This document shows, one piece after another, positions 1 through 9,557 of a stretch of DNA of 64,000 nucleotides. How positions within the stretch are numbered: the first letter of the stretch is position 1; every line of letters starts with the position of its first letter. The DNA lies in assembly GCF_000019785.1 (NCBI RefSeq), contig NC_010524.1, positions 3,398,001 through 3,462,000 of the forward strand, in the 5' to 3' direction. This DNA comes from Leptothrix cholodnii SP-6. Its GTDB lineage: Bacteria; Pseudomonadota; Gammaproteobacteria; Burkholderiales; Burkholderiaceae_C. Under the pieces are notes generated by a model. The model saw only the letters and a list, made by a program, of their open reading frames with translations, had not been told where the DNA came from and ran no database searches. Both the position numbers and the translations under genes were made by a program.

Positions 1-591
1 CCGAAGAGGACCCAGGGCTTCTGCGCGCTTGCCCCCCCGTGACACACTGCTGCGGTGATTTGCACTGCATGACTTCAGCAGTTCTTCCATCGAGCGCCGG
101 CAGTCGACGCGCGCACTGCTGGAAGCCACTGAGTGCAACATCCGCTGCGGCGCGAAGTGCTGCAACCAAGCCGCCATGACGCCATCAGCGGGAATCTGAG
201 GCAAGACAAACCGGTCCCACTCGGGCGCATCACGCCCCTGCAACCAATTCCAGAACGCGGGCCACAGTGTCACATCGGCCCGATCTGCACAGACATCTGA
301 CAGTGTCATGTGCCCGTGATTGACAAAGCGAAGTTCGGGCACACGCAGCGGCCCCACCTTTCGCACCACGGACTGCAACGCAAACACAGCCTTCAACTGG
401 CCCTCGTGATGAACGGAAACCCAAATCGATTTTTCCGGATTTTCGTTTATCGCCTGATGCGCATGAAACCACTGAGGACGTTGAAAGTACTCGGCATCGG
501 GGAGCGAGTCAGCCAGCGCCTGCCATGCTGGCGCCAGTTCCCTCAAACCTGCGATACCGCTCGACCACGAAAACTGCCAGCCGTTCGACAT
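1..591 (-). CDS. GNAT-fold acyltransferase, CelD/BioF2-like (3' end beyond window)
   Basis: The minus strand is open from an ATG at 591 to the left edge (197 codons) with no stop, so the gene is cut by the window. It reads MSNGWQFSWSSGIAG, then an N-terminal acceptor half, and ends in a basic stretch followed by ALGPLR. That matches the RRFIRRSIKEYQTLGPIEV region of the next gene (745-1926), so the two are paralogues of the Acetyltransf_6 (CelD/FemAB-like) group found in exopolysaccharide loci. An AGGA-type ribosome site sits just before the ATG. The likely role is N- or O-acylation of a sugar precursor in the cytoplasm; the substrate cannot be read from the sequence. Confidence 0.75.
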   Translation of the reverse strand, partial: MSNGWQFSWSSGIAGLRELAPAWQALADSLPDAEYFQRPQWFHAHQAINENPEKSIWVSVHHEGQLKAVFALQSVVRKVGPLRVPELRFVNHGHMTLSDVCADRADVTLWPAFWNWLQGRDAPEWDRFVLPQIPADGVMAAWLQHFAPQRMLHSVASSSARVDCRRSMEELLKSCSANHRSSVSRGGKRAEALGPLR

Positions 592-744
592 TGCCTGTCC
601 ATCCTGTCAGATGACAGTCCGAGAAGCAGGCATGTGAAACGCACATGCCCATCGACTCATTTGCCACCGTTACATTCTGAACCATCATCGTGACAATGAT
701 CTGCGCACGAGTCCACTGACGAAAGTACTAGTCGCCCACCGAAC

Positions 745-1926
745 TCATGCCTCCTCGGCAGCCTGTCTGGCTTCTTCCTGAGCGGGACCCGAGGCCTTAT
801 CGACTCGCGCAGCACGCCAGCGTCGATAGCTTCCAACAGCACTGCGGAGTTGTCGCTCGACCGCGAACCGGATCGCGGGCTTGCGCCAGACCGACCATGT
901 CAACGTCTCGTGCACCGTCGAGATGGTGGACTTGTACTGCGATTCACCGGCCATCAAGTCATAGACATCGAAGCCGAGAGCCGCGTTGTGCTGCACCGCC
1001 AAGGTATGAGTCACCAAGCCGGGACGGCCGTGCTTCTCCAGCACGGTGTAATCGAAACCGGACTGATAGACGTAAAGTCGCTTCCCTCGTATGAAACTGT
1101 AGAGATACCCGACATCCCGCTCACCGGCTCGGACCCGCAGCATCTGGATTTCGCCCCGCGCCAACTGACGCGCAATGACCAGCCGATGGAGTTGGAACCG
1201 GAATTCGCTCTTGAATGAGCCATCTTCGCCGAGAGCCGCCCAGCGATCCTGATGCAGGGCCACCATCTTGTCGAAGAAACTCAGTGCCTGTTCAACATCA
1301 ACGGCGACAGTCACCTCGATCGGACCCAGGGTCTGATACTCCTTGATGCTGCGACGGATGAACCGCCGAGCGTGGCCACTCACCAAAGGCGTGAAATCAA
1401 GCTTGTGCGCTCGAACAGGTTCGAGCGCAATCGCATAGGACATGCGCTGCTCATCGTGACGCTCCAGGTTTCCGCTCACTTCGGCAGAGTAGCCGTGCCC
1501 TTCGAGACCGGGCAGGTGCAACTCTTGACCGGCGCCCACGCAGTCGGCCCACCGCTTGACAAGGGCCTCCCGCAAGGCGTCGCCATGTTGACCGTCCAGC
1601 AGAAAATCATTGTGCTCGACCATCGCACCGTTGTAGATGGGATCTCCCGCAGCGTGCAGGTGCCAAGCCGTGCAGAACGGCATTCCGCCCAACTTTCGCG
1701 TGTTGCGCACCAGGACACCGAGCCCAACGACACGTCCACCAGAGACGGCCTTGAGCAGACGACGCTCGAACTGGTCCGGCAGCAACTCGAGCCAACAGCC
1801 GATCCAAGACCACGAGTTGAAGAAACTGGCATCTGGAGCGCGCAACTCAAGATCGCGCCAGAGAGCTTCAAGTTCGTTCAGGGGCGGAAGCGCATCAAAT
1901 GAGATGCCGTATTGCGTTGCTGCCAC
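745..1926 (-). CDS. GNAT-fold acyltransferase, CelD/BioF2-like
   Basis: A 393-residue protein with the two-lobed GNAT layout of the CelD/BioF2 (Acetyltransf_6) family. The central region has the typical RRFIRRSIKEYQTLGP segment at about residues 185-205, followed by a block around VGYLYSFIRGKRLYVYQSGFD that forms the acyl-CoA side of the fold. The C-terminus ends in a charged tail. Members often lie in capsule, cellulose or exopolysaccharide clusters, where they are assumed to acylate an amino sugar or a precursor. It lies 153 bp upstream (in its own direction) of a paralogue that runs off the left edge, and 126 bp downstream of an acyltransferase gene on the same strand. Function beyond the fold is inference. 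Confidence 0.75.
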   Translation of the reverse strand: MAATQYGISFDALPPLNELEALWRDLELRAPDASFFNSWSWIGCWLELLPDQFERRLLKAVSGGRVVGLGVLVRNTRKLGGMPFCTAWHLHAAGDPIYNGAMVEHNDFLLDGQHGDALREALVKRWADCVGAGQELHLPGLEGHGYSAEVSGNLERHDEQRMSYAIALEPVRAHKLDFTPLVSGHARRFIRRSIKEYQTLGPIEVTVAVDVEQALSFFDKMVALHQDRWAALGEDGSFKSEFRFQLHRLVIARQLARGEIQMLRVRAGERDVGYLYSFIRGKRLYVYQSGFDYTVLEKHGRPGLVTHTLAVQHNAALGFDVYDLMAGESQYKSTISTVHETLTWSVWRKPAIRFAVERQLRSAVGSYRRWRAARVDKASGPAQEEARQAAEEA

Positions 1927-2052
1927 GTTGATGTTTCGTTGGAGATTGGTGATCAGTCACTGCTTACGCATCGAACGTCGCAGTGACACGGGTCAAGTCA
2001 GCGATGGTTCCGTGCAGGAGACCACCGGACCATCGCGTGAAAGTCTTCAGGT

Positions 2053-3108
2053 TCAGACGGCACCCTGTGGCTCGACGCCGCGCCGTGGGGCCAGCAGATG
2101 CGCCCAGGCAGGCCGCTTGAAAAGAAACGAGAAGACGGTATTGCGCGTGATCAGATTGAACAGCAAGGCCGCAAGCAGACTCAATACGACCGTCAGGGTC
2201 GACAGAAGATTGATTTCAATCTGCCAACCAAAATGCGTGTAGGCAGCCAGCCACCATTGCAATGGCAGGTAAAAGCCGACGTAGACCACGATCGAATTCT
2301 TGCCGAGGTATCGGACCCACTGCATCCAGTCCTTGTCGGCCAGCAGACTGCTCAGTGCGATGATTGCACTGATACCGACAAAACCGCTGACCATATCCCA
2401 GAAAGGCAACAGCGACCACCCTTTCGAAACGACAAACGCATTCGCGATTGCCCAGCCGACGATCATCAACCACGCCTGCCGTCGATGCCCCGCGACCCAG
2501 TCCGCCCAACTGAAGATACGTGACGCAAAAAGATAGCCCGACAAGAAGAAAACATAGTAAACGCCAAAATTGTCAACCGGCGAGAAGCCGGTCCGCACGC
2601 GCACCACCATCAAGACTGCGGCCGCGGCGATCAACAGCCAGCCCGGCACGTTCCGCAGCAGTCTCGTCACGACAAAATAGGTCGCAAGAATCTGGATGAA
2701 CCAGAGCATCGCCATCGGTTGGATCAGAAAATAGATATAGAGCTTGATCGCCTTGACGACCGTCAGGTCGGGCGGCGTCTCGTAGATCAGCCGCCACGCC
2801 AGATATGGCAAGGTCCACACGACCAGAAAGAAAAGGTAATGCGCAACCTTGGTATCCAGATAACTGCGCCAGGGTCGGTCGATGACGCGCGACAGGAAAA
2901 GGCCGGACAACAAGAAGAAGTCGGGCATGCGAAACGGCTTCGCGAAGGCCGACCACGCATCGAGCCACCCCGTCGAGGGCAAGATGTAACCAATGTAAGT
3001 GTGGGCGTAATAACACACGACGGCCACGATGCAGATGCCCTTGGCGATGTCGACCCAGCCATGGCGGCTGCGTCGAGGCACCTCGGCTTGAGCGGATGTT
3101 GAAGTCAT
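2053..3108 (-). CDS. acyltransferase 3 family membrane protein (O-acetyltransferase-like)
   Basis: A 351-residue multi-pass membrane protein. It opens with a short cytoplasmic arm and then HGWVDIAKGICIVAVVCYYA, the usual start of Acyltransf_3/OafA-like enzymes (WxDxAKGxxIxxVVxxH), although the usual His is replaced here by Tyr-Ala-His a few residues on. About ten hydrophobic segments follow. Such proteins move acyl groups, usually acetyl, across the inner membrane onto polysaccharides. In this locus it is a good candidate for decorating the exopolysaccharide. It leads a minus-strand group with the two GNAT genes and is divergent from the flippase gene across a 522-bp gap. Confidence 0.8.
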   Translation of the reverse strand: MTSTSAQAEVPRRSRHGWVDIAKGICIVAVVCYYAHTYIGYILPSTGWLDAWSAFAKPFRMPDFFLLSGLFLSRVIDRPWRSYLDTKVAHYLFFLVVWTLPYLAWRLIYETPPDLTVVKAIKLYIYFLIQPMAMLWFIQILATYFVVTRLLRNVPGWLLIAAAAVLMVVRVRTGFSPVDNFGVYYVFFLSGYLFASRIFSWADWVAGHRRQAWLMIVGWAIANAFVVSKGWSLLPFWDMVSGFVGISAIIALSSLLADKDWMQWVRYLGKNSIVVYVGFYLPLQWWLAAYTHFGWQIEINLLSTLTVVLSLLAALLFNLITRNTVFSFLFKRPAWAHLLAPRRGVEPQGAV

Positions 3109-3630
3109 GCACTGCCTTTCTTTTGGAAGGTGTCAAGGGCGGCGAGAGCGACCGACTGCGACAACGTTTCAGCGCTGGCCCGCAGGCGATGCACCGTGGC
3201 GCGGCAACCCCTGATCAATCGGGGCATTTTCAATGATCGGAGTCGAACAGTCGCTATCGGGCGGTACGGTCGACATCCGAAGCGGCATTCCTGCGCAACG
3301 AAAACCACCCCGCAACCACGAATCGAGGCATAGTTCACGAAGTTCGCGCCGGAAGTGATCAAGTGGGTGCGTCGAGCAGCGTAAATCCTGATCCCACTCA
3401 AAGTGGATAACGTGTGCGAAGCACGCCAGAAGTTCGCCCAGCATTTCACTTTTTTGGCCTACTCCGGATCGAGACGAGCACTGCGAACACCGGCCCCCCC
3501 GACAATGCCAGCTGGCAACGTACCCAGCGGCCGAGGCAGTTCGCACCACGCCGAGTGCGCGAACAGCATGACACATGCTGCAGAGCTGCCTACGCCATGG
3601 CGGCTCCCGCCCCACTCTCACAGGATCTGA
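3109..3630. other. 522-bp intergenic region between divergent exopolysaccharide genes
   Basis: No convincing gene is seen here. The open frames on both strands lack family features and are Arg/Cys-rich shadows. The region must hold the divergent promoters for the acyltransferase (minus) and the flippase (plus). It contains one short perfect inverted repeat, CCACT-caa-AGTGG at 3394-3406, embedded in an AT-richer stretch, which could be an operator. I could not identify a clear sigma-70 promoter. Confidence 0.5.
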
Positions 3631-5106
3631 ATGTTCAAGCGCCTCGCTGTCCACGTCACCAACTACTCGTTAGGCACGTTGTTGGTCATTGTTGCCGGAC
3701 TTGTGTCGTTCCCCATCTTCACGCGCGCATTCACGCTGGAGCAATACGGCACCCTGAGCCTCGTCTCGACCACTTTGCTGCTCGCCACCGTGGTCGGGAA
3801 ATTTGGCATGCAGCATTCGATCGTGCGATTTCACGCAGAAATGCGGGCCGGCAAATATCCGGAGACCGAGTCCCAGTTCTTCTCGACGGTCGTTCTGGGA
3901 ATGGCTGCCGTGGGGGCCTGCGTCGCTGGAACCTGGCTGATCGTGAGCCAGTTGGTGCCCGAAGCATGGTGGGGCCAAGAAGGCATTCGCGGTCTTTTCG
4001 CACTGACTGCACTGCTGATCGTCGTGCGGGTCATCGACAGCGCACTCGTGAATCTGCTCAGAGCACAACAACTCAGCGGCTGGTACAGCATCTACAGCGT
4101 CGCCCGTCGCTACGGGGTTCTTTTGAGCACCTTGATTGCGGTATTTCTCCTGGTACCCGGTCTGGAAGGATTCTTCGGCGGGGCCATGGTTGCCGAGATC
4201 ATTGCAACAGGCATCCTCTGTTACATCCTGCTGAAGCACCACAATGTCTCTGCCAGCAATGTTTCGCCGCGCCTTCTGAAGTCAATGGCTGTATTCGGCC
4301 TGCCGATGGTTGCGTATGAATTTGCCGGCGTCATCCTGAACCTGGGCGATCGCTACGTGATCCAGTCGATCATGGGATCTGCTCCCCTCGGCGCCTATTC
4401 GGCGGCCTACAACATGTGCGAATACGTGCAGTCGATACTGGTTGCAGCGGTGGGCCAGGCCGTGACTCCGATGTACATGCGCCTCTGGGAAGAGCAAGGA
4501 AAAGATGCCACTCGGGCCTTTGTCGAGCGGGTTTTCCACTTCTACGTGCTGGCTGCATTTGCGGTCATTACCTGCATGTGCCTGATCGGATCGGATCTGC
4601 TGATACTGCTTGCATCCGAAAAGTACGCCCCTGGCACCGCCATCATTCCGGCAGTCATTGCCGGAATGGTGATCGACGGCTCTGTGCCGATCTTGGCTGC
4701 GGGGCTGTTCCTGGCCAAGCAGACCAAGGCGCTGATGTTGATCGTGATCGGCAGTGCAATCCTCAACCTGGGATTGAATCTCTGGTGGATTCCTGGCCAT
4801 GGCCTGCAGGGCGCAGCGATTGCCATGCTCGTCAGCTATGTCGCGCTGACCGCGGGTGCTGGCTGGATCGGTTCCCGGACCCTTGCGATCCGTGTGCCGA
4901 TACTGAGCATCTGCAAATTCGCTCTCTGTGGCGTCGCAGCCTACGGGATTGCCGACTGGGGCATTCCCTCGACCGGCATGCTCGGAATCACGGAAAAAGT
5001 TGCGCTCGGCGGTTGCATCTACTTTGCCTGTGTCCTGCTGATCGACGGCCAGTGCCGCAACATTCTGCGTGCAGCGTTGCAGCGCTTGCGTCCCATGCCG
5101 GGTTGA
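3631..5106 (+). CDS. oligosaccharide flippase, Wzx/polysaccharide-synthase family
   Basis: A 491-residue protein that is almost entirely hydrophobic, with about 12-14 predicted membrane segments. It starts MFKRLAVHVTNYSLGTLLV and continues with FPIFTRAFTLEQYGTLSL, the classic first-helix and loop pattern of Wzx-type flippases (FxLPxxTRxLxPxxYG). These proteins flip lipid-linked repeat units across the inner membrane. It begins the plus-strand assembly group (flippase, deacetylase, GT2, deacetylase, two polymerase/ligase genes). Together with the O-antigen-ligase-like genes at 8.0-11.1 kb this suggests a Wzx/Wzy-dependent pathway. Confidence 0.88.
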   Translation: MFKRLAVHVTNYSLGTLLVIVAGLVSFPIFTRAFTLEQYGTLSLVSTTLLLATVVGKFGMQHSIVRFHAEMRAGKYPETESQFFSTVVLGMAAVGACVAGTWLIVSQLVPEAWWGQEGIRGLFALTALLIVVRVIDSALVNLLRAQQLSGWYSIYSVARRYGVLLSTLIAVFLLVPGLEGFFGGAMVAEIIATGILCYILLKHHNVSASNVSPRLLKSMAVFGLPMVAYEFAGVILNLGDRYVIQSIMGSAPLGAYSAAYNMCEYVQSILVAAVGQAVTPMYMRLWEEQGKDATRAFVERVFHFYVLAAFAVITCMCLIGSDLLILLASEKYAPGTAIIPAVIAGMVIDGSVPILAAGLFLAKQTKALMLIVIGSAILNLGLNLWWIPGHGLQGAAIAMLVSYVALTAGAGWIGSRTLAIRVPILSICKFALCGVAAYGIADWGIPSTGMLGITEKVALGGCIYFACVLLIDGQCRNILRAALQRLRPMPG

Positions 5107-5151
5107 TGACCGAGCCAGACATCTCTTTGCAGTAAAAGTGAGCAGCACCCC

Positions 5152-6117
5152 ATGTTGAAGTCTCTCCTCAAGGTAGCCCTGACTCAGACCCCGGCCTGGA
5201 AGGTGGCCAGCTCGAGCTGGCGCCCTGATGGCGTGACAGTACTGATGTATCACCGCATCAAGAACGAGACCGATCCGTTTCCTGGCACCGATGCCCGGAC
5301 GTTCGAGATGCAGATGCGATGGCTCAAGAAGAACTGCAACGTCATCACGCCCGAACAACTCGGCGATGTGGCACGTCAGCCACCACGCAGTTGCCCCGCG
5401 GTCCTGTTGACGTTCGACGACGGCTTCCGCGACTATCACGACAACGCCTGCCCGGTGCTGCGTGAACTGGGCTTCACGGGCCTGGTTTTCCTCGCCACCG
5501 GTGCGATGGACGACGAGATCCTGATCTGGACCGATGCGGTCACCTGGGCCACGCACGCCACCCGAATGGCATCGGTGACCCTGCCGTGGGACGCCACCCA
5601 ACGCATGGCGATCGACGACGAACCCAGTCGCCACAGACTGGCCGAAGCCTGCAAGCGCTTCCTCAAGGACATCCCCGATCAGCAGCGCAAGGCTTGGCTG
5701 AAGCAACTCACGCAGGCACTTGAGATCGACCCCGACGACGGCACCCTGCCACGCCAGATGCTCAGTTGGGACGAAGTGCGGGCCACGATGGATTGCACTT
5801 TCTACGGCGGCCACACCCACAACCATCCGATCATGTCGCAACTCGATGATGCGACGATGGAAGCCGAGATCGAGACCTGTCGCAGACGCATCATCGAAGA
5901 GACCCAGGTCGCCCCGCGTTACTTCGCCTACCCGAATGGCCGGGCGCGGGACTTCACGGCGACCACCCAGGCGCTGCTGCGCAAACACGGGTTCGAACTG
6001 GGTTTTTCGACCATCGAAGGCATCCATCACGACGGCGATGACCTCTATGCGATCCGGCGCCAGAACACGGCTGGCAACACGCTGGGCGACTTCGCCCTGC
6101 GCGTGATCGGTCGCTGA
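5152..6117 (+). CDS. polysaccharide deacetylase family protein (NodB fold)
   Basis: A 321-residue protein with the NodB homology pattern. It has VLMYHRI near residue 30, the TFDDGF motif holding the catalytic and metal-binding Asp pair near residue 87, and the GGHTHNHPIMS metal site near 221 (H-x3-H type). An RYFAYPNG motif near 255 completes the active site. There is no clear signal peptide, but the N-terminus is amphipathic. Such enzymes remove N-acetyl groups from polysaccharide amino sugars. It lies 45 bp after the flippase and 12 bp before the GT2 gene, so it is very probably co-transcribed. It is one of three deacetylase-type genes in the locus. Confidence 0.85.
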   Translation: MLKSLLKVALTQTPAWKVASSSWRPDGVTVLMYHRIKNETDPFPGTDARTFEMQMRWLKKNCNVITPEQLGDVARQPPRSCPAVLLTFDDGFRDYHDNACPVLRELGFTGLVFLATGAMDDEILIWTDAVTWATHATRMASVTLPWDATQRMAIDDEPSRHRLAEACKRFLKDIPDQQRKAWLKQLTQALEIDPDDGTLPRQMLSWDEVRATMDCTFYGGHTHNHPIMSQLDDATMEAEIETCRRRIIEETQVAPRYFAYPNGRARDFTATTQALLRKHGFELGFSTIEGIHHDGDDLYAIRRQNTAGNTLGDFALRVIGR

Positions 6118-6129
6118 CGGAAGGACGCC

Positions 6130-7254
6130 ATGCAGACCCTTTTCTGGATTGCCCTGCTGTTTGTCGCCTACACCTATGCGGGTTATCCGCTTGCGGTGTG
6201 GCTGCTGGCTCGGGCACGCGGAGCCGAGCCGATCGCCAATGATGACCCCACCGAATGGCCGGCCGTGACGGTGGTGATCGCCGTTCACAACGAGCAGGCG
6301 AGGGTTCTGAAGAAGATCGAGAACCTGCGCAACCTCGACTATCCGGCCGATCGCCTGCACTGGATCTTTGTCTCGGACGGATCCACCGACGCCACCAATG
6401 ACCTGCTGCGGGCACAACCGCAGGGGCGCCTGATCGCCTATCCGGATCGACAAGGCAAACCGCATGCCCTGAACACGGCCCTGCGTGAAGTGACGACGCC
6501 GATCGTCGTGTTTGCCGACGTGCGCCAGCACATCGAACGATCGGCTGTTCGCAAGCTCGTGACGCGCCTGCTCCAGCCGGGCATCGGCGCCGTCAGCGGC
6601 GAACTCACGCATGTCGAGCCAGGCACGCAATCGGCAGCCAGCATCGGCCTCTACTGGCGCTATGAAAAATGGATCCGCAAATCGGAGTCTCGACTGGCCT
6701 CCACGGTCGGGGCCACGGGTGCGCTGTATGCGATGCGAACGGCCGACTACACGCCGCTTGCCTCGGACACCATCCTCGACGACTTCGAACAACCGATGCT
6801 GGTCGCGCGCAGCGGCAAGCGGGTGGTGTTCGAGCCTGGCGCCGTGATCTTCGATGAACTGCAGTCGGACATGGCCGGCGAGCGCAAGCGCAAGATCAGG
6901 ACCCTGACCGGCAACTTCCAGTCCTTCGCACGCCACGGCTGGATGTTCGTGCCGTGGCAGAACCCGCTGTGGCTGCAGTTCCTGTCGCACAAGGTGTTTC
7001 GCCTGCTGGTGCCCTATGCGCTGATGGTGATGCTGGTCACCTCCGCCTTTCTACCTACTGCGTGGATGGCGCTGTTCCTGCCGGGCCAGTTGCTGTTCTA
7101 CGCCCTGGCGGCACTCGGCCAGCGCACGGCCGCGTTCAAGCGCATGCGGCTCGCCAGTTTTGCGGGCGTCTTCGTCGAGATGAACTGGGCCGCCGTGATC
7201 GCGCTGCGCAACTGGCTGGCAGGCGGCGTCAATGCACGATGGGAAAAGACATGA
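6130..7254 (+). CDS. glycosyltransferase family 2, membrane-anchored
   Basis: A 374-residue enzyme: one N-terminal membrane segment (about residues 2-22), a GT-A domain from about residue 45, and two or three C-terminal membrane segments after residue 285. The GT-A domain shows VTVVIAVHNE, then VSDGSTD for the nucleotide sugar, FADVRQH in place of the usual DxD, the acceptor-side LDDFEQP and the KIRTLTGNFQ segment that matches the (Q/R)xxRW-like region of processive GT2 enzymes. The layout resembles cellulose- and hyaluronan-synthase relatives, so it may act on a lipid-linked or growing chain at the inner membrane. It overlaps the following deacetylase by 4 bp (ATGA), which indicates translational coupling. 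Confidence 0.85.
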   Translation: MQTLFWIALLFVAYTYAGYPLAVWLLARARGAEPIANDDPTEWPAVTVVIAVHNEQARVLKKIENLRNLDYPADRLHWIFVSDGSTDATNDLLRAQPQGRLIAYPDRQGKPHALNTALREVTTPIVVFADVRQHIERSAVRKLVTRLLQPGIGAVSGELTHVEPGTQSAASIGLYWRYEKWIRKSESRLASTVGATGALYAMRTADYTPLASDTILDDFEQPMLVARSGKRVVFEPGAVIFDELQSDMAGERKRKIRTLTGNFQSFARHGWMFVPWQNPLWLQFLSHKVFRLLVPYALMVMLVTSAFLPTAWMALFLPGQLLFYALAALGQRTAAFKRMRLASFAGVFVEMNWAAVIALRNWLAGGVNARWEKT

Positions 7255-8048
7255 CACGCTGTTCCGTTCTGATGTATCACGGCCTCTACGCCAACGAGCG
7301 GGAATACCAGGCCATCGATGCGGCCGATCGCCCCTACGCCGTATCGACCCAGCGGTTCACCGAACAGCTGCAAGCCATGCAGCGCAGCAGGCTGAACATC
7401 ATCGATCCCGGCCAGCTCGGCAGCCCGGCGATGTCGGCGGGCGGTGTCGTGCTCACCTTCGACGACGGCCACGCCAGCAACCATCGGCATGCCCTGCCGA
7501 TCCTGCAGCAGCTCGGCTTGAAGGCGGTGTTCTTCGTCACCTCCGATTTCATGGAGCGACGCCCCGGCTTCTGCAGCTGGGCGCAACTGCGCGAGATGGC
7601 CGATCAGGGCATGACCATCGGCTCGCACGGCCGAACGCACCGCTTTCTCGACGATCTCTCCGATGCCGAGGCGATGGCCGAACTGTCCGATTCGAAACAG
7701 GCCATCGAGCAGGGCATCGGGCGCGGCATCGACCAGGTGTCGTTCCCCGGCGGGCGTTTCAGTGTGCGGCAGCTGGCCTTGTGGCAACCGCTCGGCTATC
7801 GCGCATTCCACTCCTCGCGCGTGGCGGCCGCCCCGGCGCGCCCCGTGCAGCCGGGCGACGTCCTGCCGCGGCTCGCGATCCGCCGTGACACCTCGCTGCC
7901 GGACGTGCTTGCGATGGCTCAGGCCGATCGCCGCTGGTTGATGCGCGCGACCGCGCTCGCGTCGGCCAAACAACTGGTGCGCCGGCTTGCGGGCAATCGC
8001 CTTTATCACCACCTGTATGAACGACTTCATCCCCAGACGCGTGGCTGA
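7251..8048 (+). CDS. polysaccharide deacetylase family protein (NodB fold), second copy
   Basis: A 265-residue protein. I chose the ATG at 7251, which overlaps the stop of the GT2 gene; it puts CSVLMYHGLYANE at the very N-terminus, as expected for the family. Motifs are TFDDGHASNH near residue 75 (catalytic Asp pair, with His), GSHGRTHRFLDDLS near 125 (metal-binding His pair) and SFPGGRFS near 165. It is clearly divergent from the deacetylase at 5152-6117. Its 3' end overlaps the start of the next gene by 32 bp if that gene starts at 8017. Confidence 0.85.
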   Translation: MTRCSVLMYHGLYANEREYQAIDAADRPYAVSTQRFTEQLQAMQRSRLNIIDPGQLGSPAMSAGGVVLTFDDGHASNHRHALPILQQLGLKAVFFVTSDFMERRPGFCSWAQLREMADQGMTIGSHGRTHRFLDDLSDAEAMAELSDSKQAIEQGIGRGIDQVSFPGGRFSVRQLALWQPLGYRAFHSSRVAAAPARPVQPGDVLPRLAIRRDTSLPDVLAMAQADRRWLMRATALASAKQLVRRLAGNRLYHHLYERLHPQTRG

Positions 8049-9531
8049 AATCGGCAACGCCTTGGCGGATGGGGTGCCGCTTGCAACCGGACAGGCCGAG
8101 CCCCCTTGGTGGCAACCCCTGCAATCGACGTTCAAGTTCTTTGCGATACCGGCGCTGATCGTGCTGGTGCCCAGGCTGTTCGGCTCGACCCTTCCCGTGC
8201 CGGCGCTGTATCTGCTGGCGCTCGTTTGCTGCTTGCTGCTGGCCAAACGGGCCCTGTCGGATCCTGAACTGATCCTGGCCACCTTCATTCTCTATCTGCC
8301 GTACACCCTCACCTACGCAGCGACGATCGCGCCCGGCGTCAATGGCACGAACGGACTCTATGCACTGCTGATCCTGGCCTGGGTCGCCCGTTCGGTGCGT
8401 GAACAGAGGCCGTTTTTCACCCCGATGCCATTCACCGGGCTGGTCAAGACCTGGGCCATCCTGAGCTTGATATCGGTGGCCACGGCGATCTCGACCATGG
8501 GCTTGGGGTTCATCACGAACGGCAAGCTGCCCGATATCAAGGGATGGTGCGATCAGTTCATCGTGTTCTTCGTGGTGCTCAACCTCATCCGCGACGGCGC
8601 CGCCGCGCGGCGTGTGGCGGTCTACATGATGGTCGGCACGCTTCTGGTGATTTGCTCGGGATTCACGGAGTGGCTGGACAAGCGCCACTACGACCGCATC
8701 GACAAGGCCCGGCTGCTCGGACCGCAGAACCAGCCGAACGATCTGAGCGCCTTCATCGTCTACGGCTTCGGGATTCCGGGTGCACTGATCATCTGCTACA
8801 TGTGGCGCTTGCGCACCTGGGTCGTGGCAACACCGATGCTGCTCGTGACGGCACGCGTGCTGCTGGCCACCTTCTCGCGCGGAGGCCTGATCGGCATGGG
8901 CGCGGTGGTGGCCGCACTGCTGCTGATCCGTGGCCGCGTGCTGTTCGCGACGATTGCCGTGGCCGGCACCCTGCTCGTCCAGGTCGTGCCCGAAGTCCTG
9001 CCCGACTCGATGAACGCGCGCATGTCGCAGACCAGCGAACCCAGCGGTGAACTCGACAAGAGTTCGCAGACCCGGCTCATCTTGTGGAACGCCGCAATCG
9101 CGATCACGCTGGAAAACCCCATCTTCGGCACGGGCTTCCATACCTTCCGGGTCATCAAGGGCATGTACACGGAGATCCCGGTGCACGAGTCCGACAACCA
9201 CAACATGTTCCTGTTCATCTGTTCGCAGATGGGCCTGCCGACCTTGTTCGTGTTTCTGCTGATCTTTGCCCGCCTGGCCTATGTGGGCGTCAGCCTGCAC
9301 AAGCACGCCCTGCACCCGTTCGACAAGGCGATCGGCCTGGGTGGCGTCGGCCTGGCCGCCGGCGTGATGAGCATCAACATGTTCGGTTCACGCATGACCG
9401 ACACCATCGTGATGGGCTACGTGTGGATCACGATCGCCGTGATTTCGCACCTGCGGAAAGAGCAGTTGGCCCGGCAGGCTGATGCGAGCGGCCGTGTCGA
9501 CGTCGGCCCAGCACCCGGCGCGTCGACTTGA
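8017..9531 (+). CDS. O-antigen ligase/polymerase-like membrane protein (copy 1)
   Basis: A 504-residue multi-pass protein with about 10-12 membrane segments and a large periplasmic loop, as in the Wzy_C/O-antigen ligase (WaaL, PF04932) family. The loop region carries LATFSRGGLIGMG and, later, the conserved FGTGFHTF and ESDNHNMFLFICSQMG blocks; the H of DNHN is typical of these enzymes. I set the start at 8017 because MNDFIPRRVAEIGNALADG aligns with the start of the adjacent paralogue. It is a tandem duplicate of 9558-11060. It either polymerises repeat units or transfers them to a carrier. Confidence 0.82.
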   Translation: MNDFIPRRVAEIGNALADGVPLATGQAEPPWWQPLQSTFKFFAIPALIVLVPRLFGSTLPVPALYLLALVCCLLLAKRALSDPELILATFILYLPYTLTYAATIAPGVNGTNGLYALLILAWVARSVREQRPFFTPMPFTGLVKTWAILSLISVATAISTMGLGFITNGKLPDIKGWCDQFIVFFVVLNLIRDGAAARRVAVYMMVGTLLVICSGFTEWLDKRHYDRIDKARLLGPQNQPNDLSAFIVYGFGIPGALIICYMWRLRTWVVATPMLLVTARVLLATFSRGGLIGMGAVVAALLLIRGRVLFATIAVAGTLLVQVVPEVLPDSMNARMSQTSEPSGELDKSSQTRLILWNAAIAITLENPIFGTGFHTFRVIKGMYTEIPVHESDNHNMFLFICSQMGLPTLFVFLLIFARLAYVGVSLHKHALHPFDKAIGLGGVGLAAGVMSINMFGSRMTDTIVMGYVWITIAVISHLRKEQLARQADASGRVDVGPAPGAST

Positions 9532-9557
9532 CGGGCCATGCCTTTACGATCACGCGC

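Noticed and set aside
3361..3480. Possible remnant of an IS21-type element end upstream of the flippase gene
   Set aside because: There is a CCACT/AGTGG dyad and an AT-rich tract that recall such ends, but no transposase fragment, no second end and no repeat set could be found.
4282..6990. Very long open frame (about 900 codons) on the minus strand opposite the flippase, deacetylase and GT2 genes
   Set aside because: It runs antisense to three genes with clear family motifs and codes for His/Arg/Gln/Gly-rich sequence without domains; such frames are common in GC-rich DNA.
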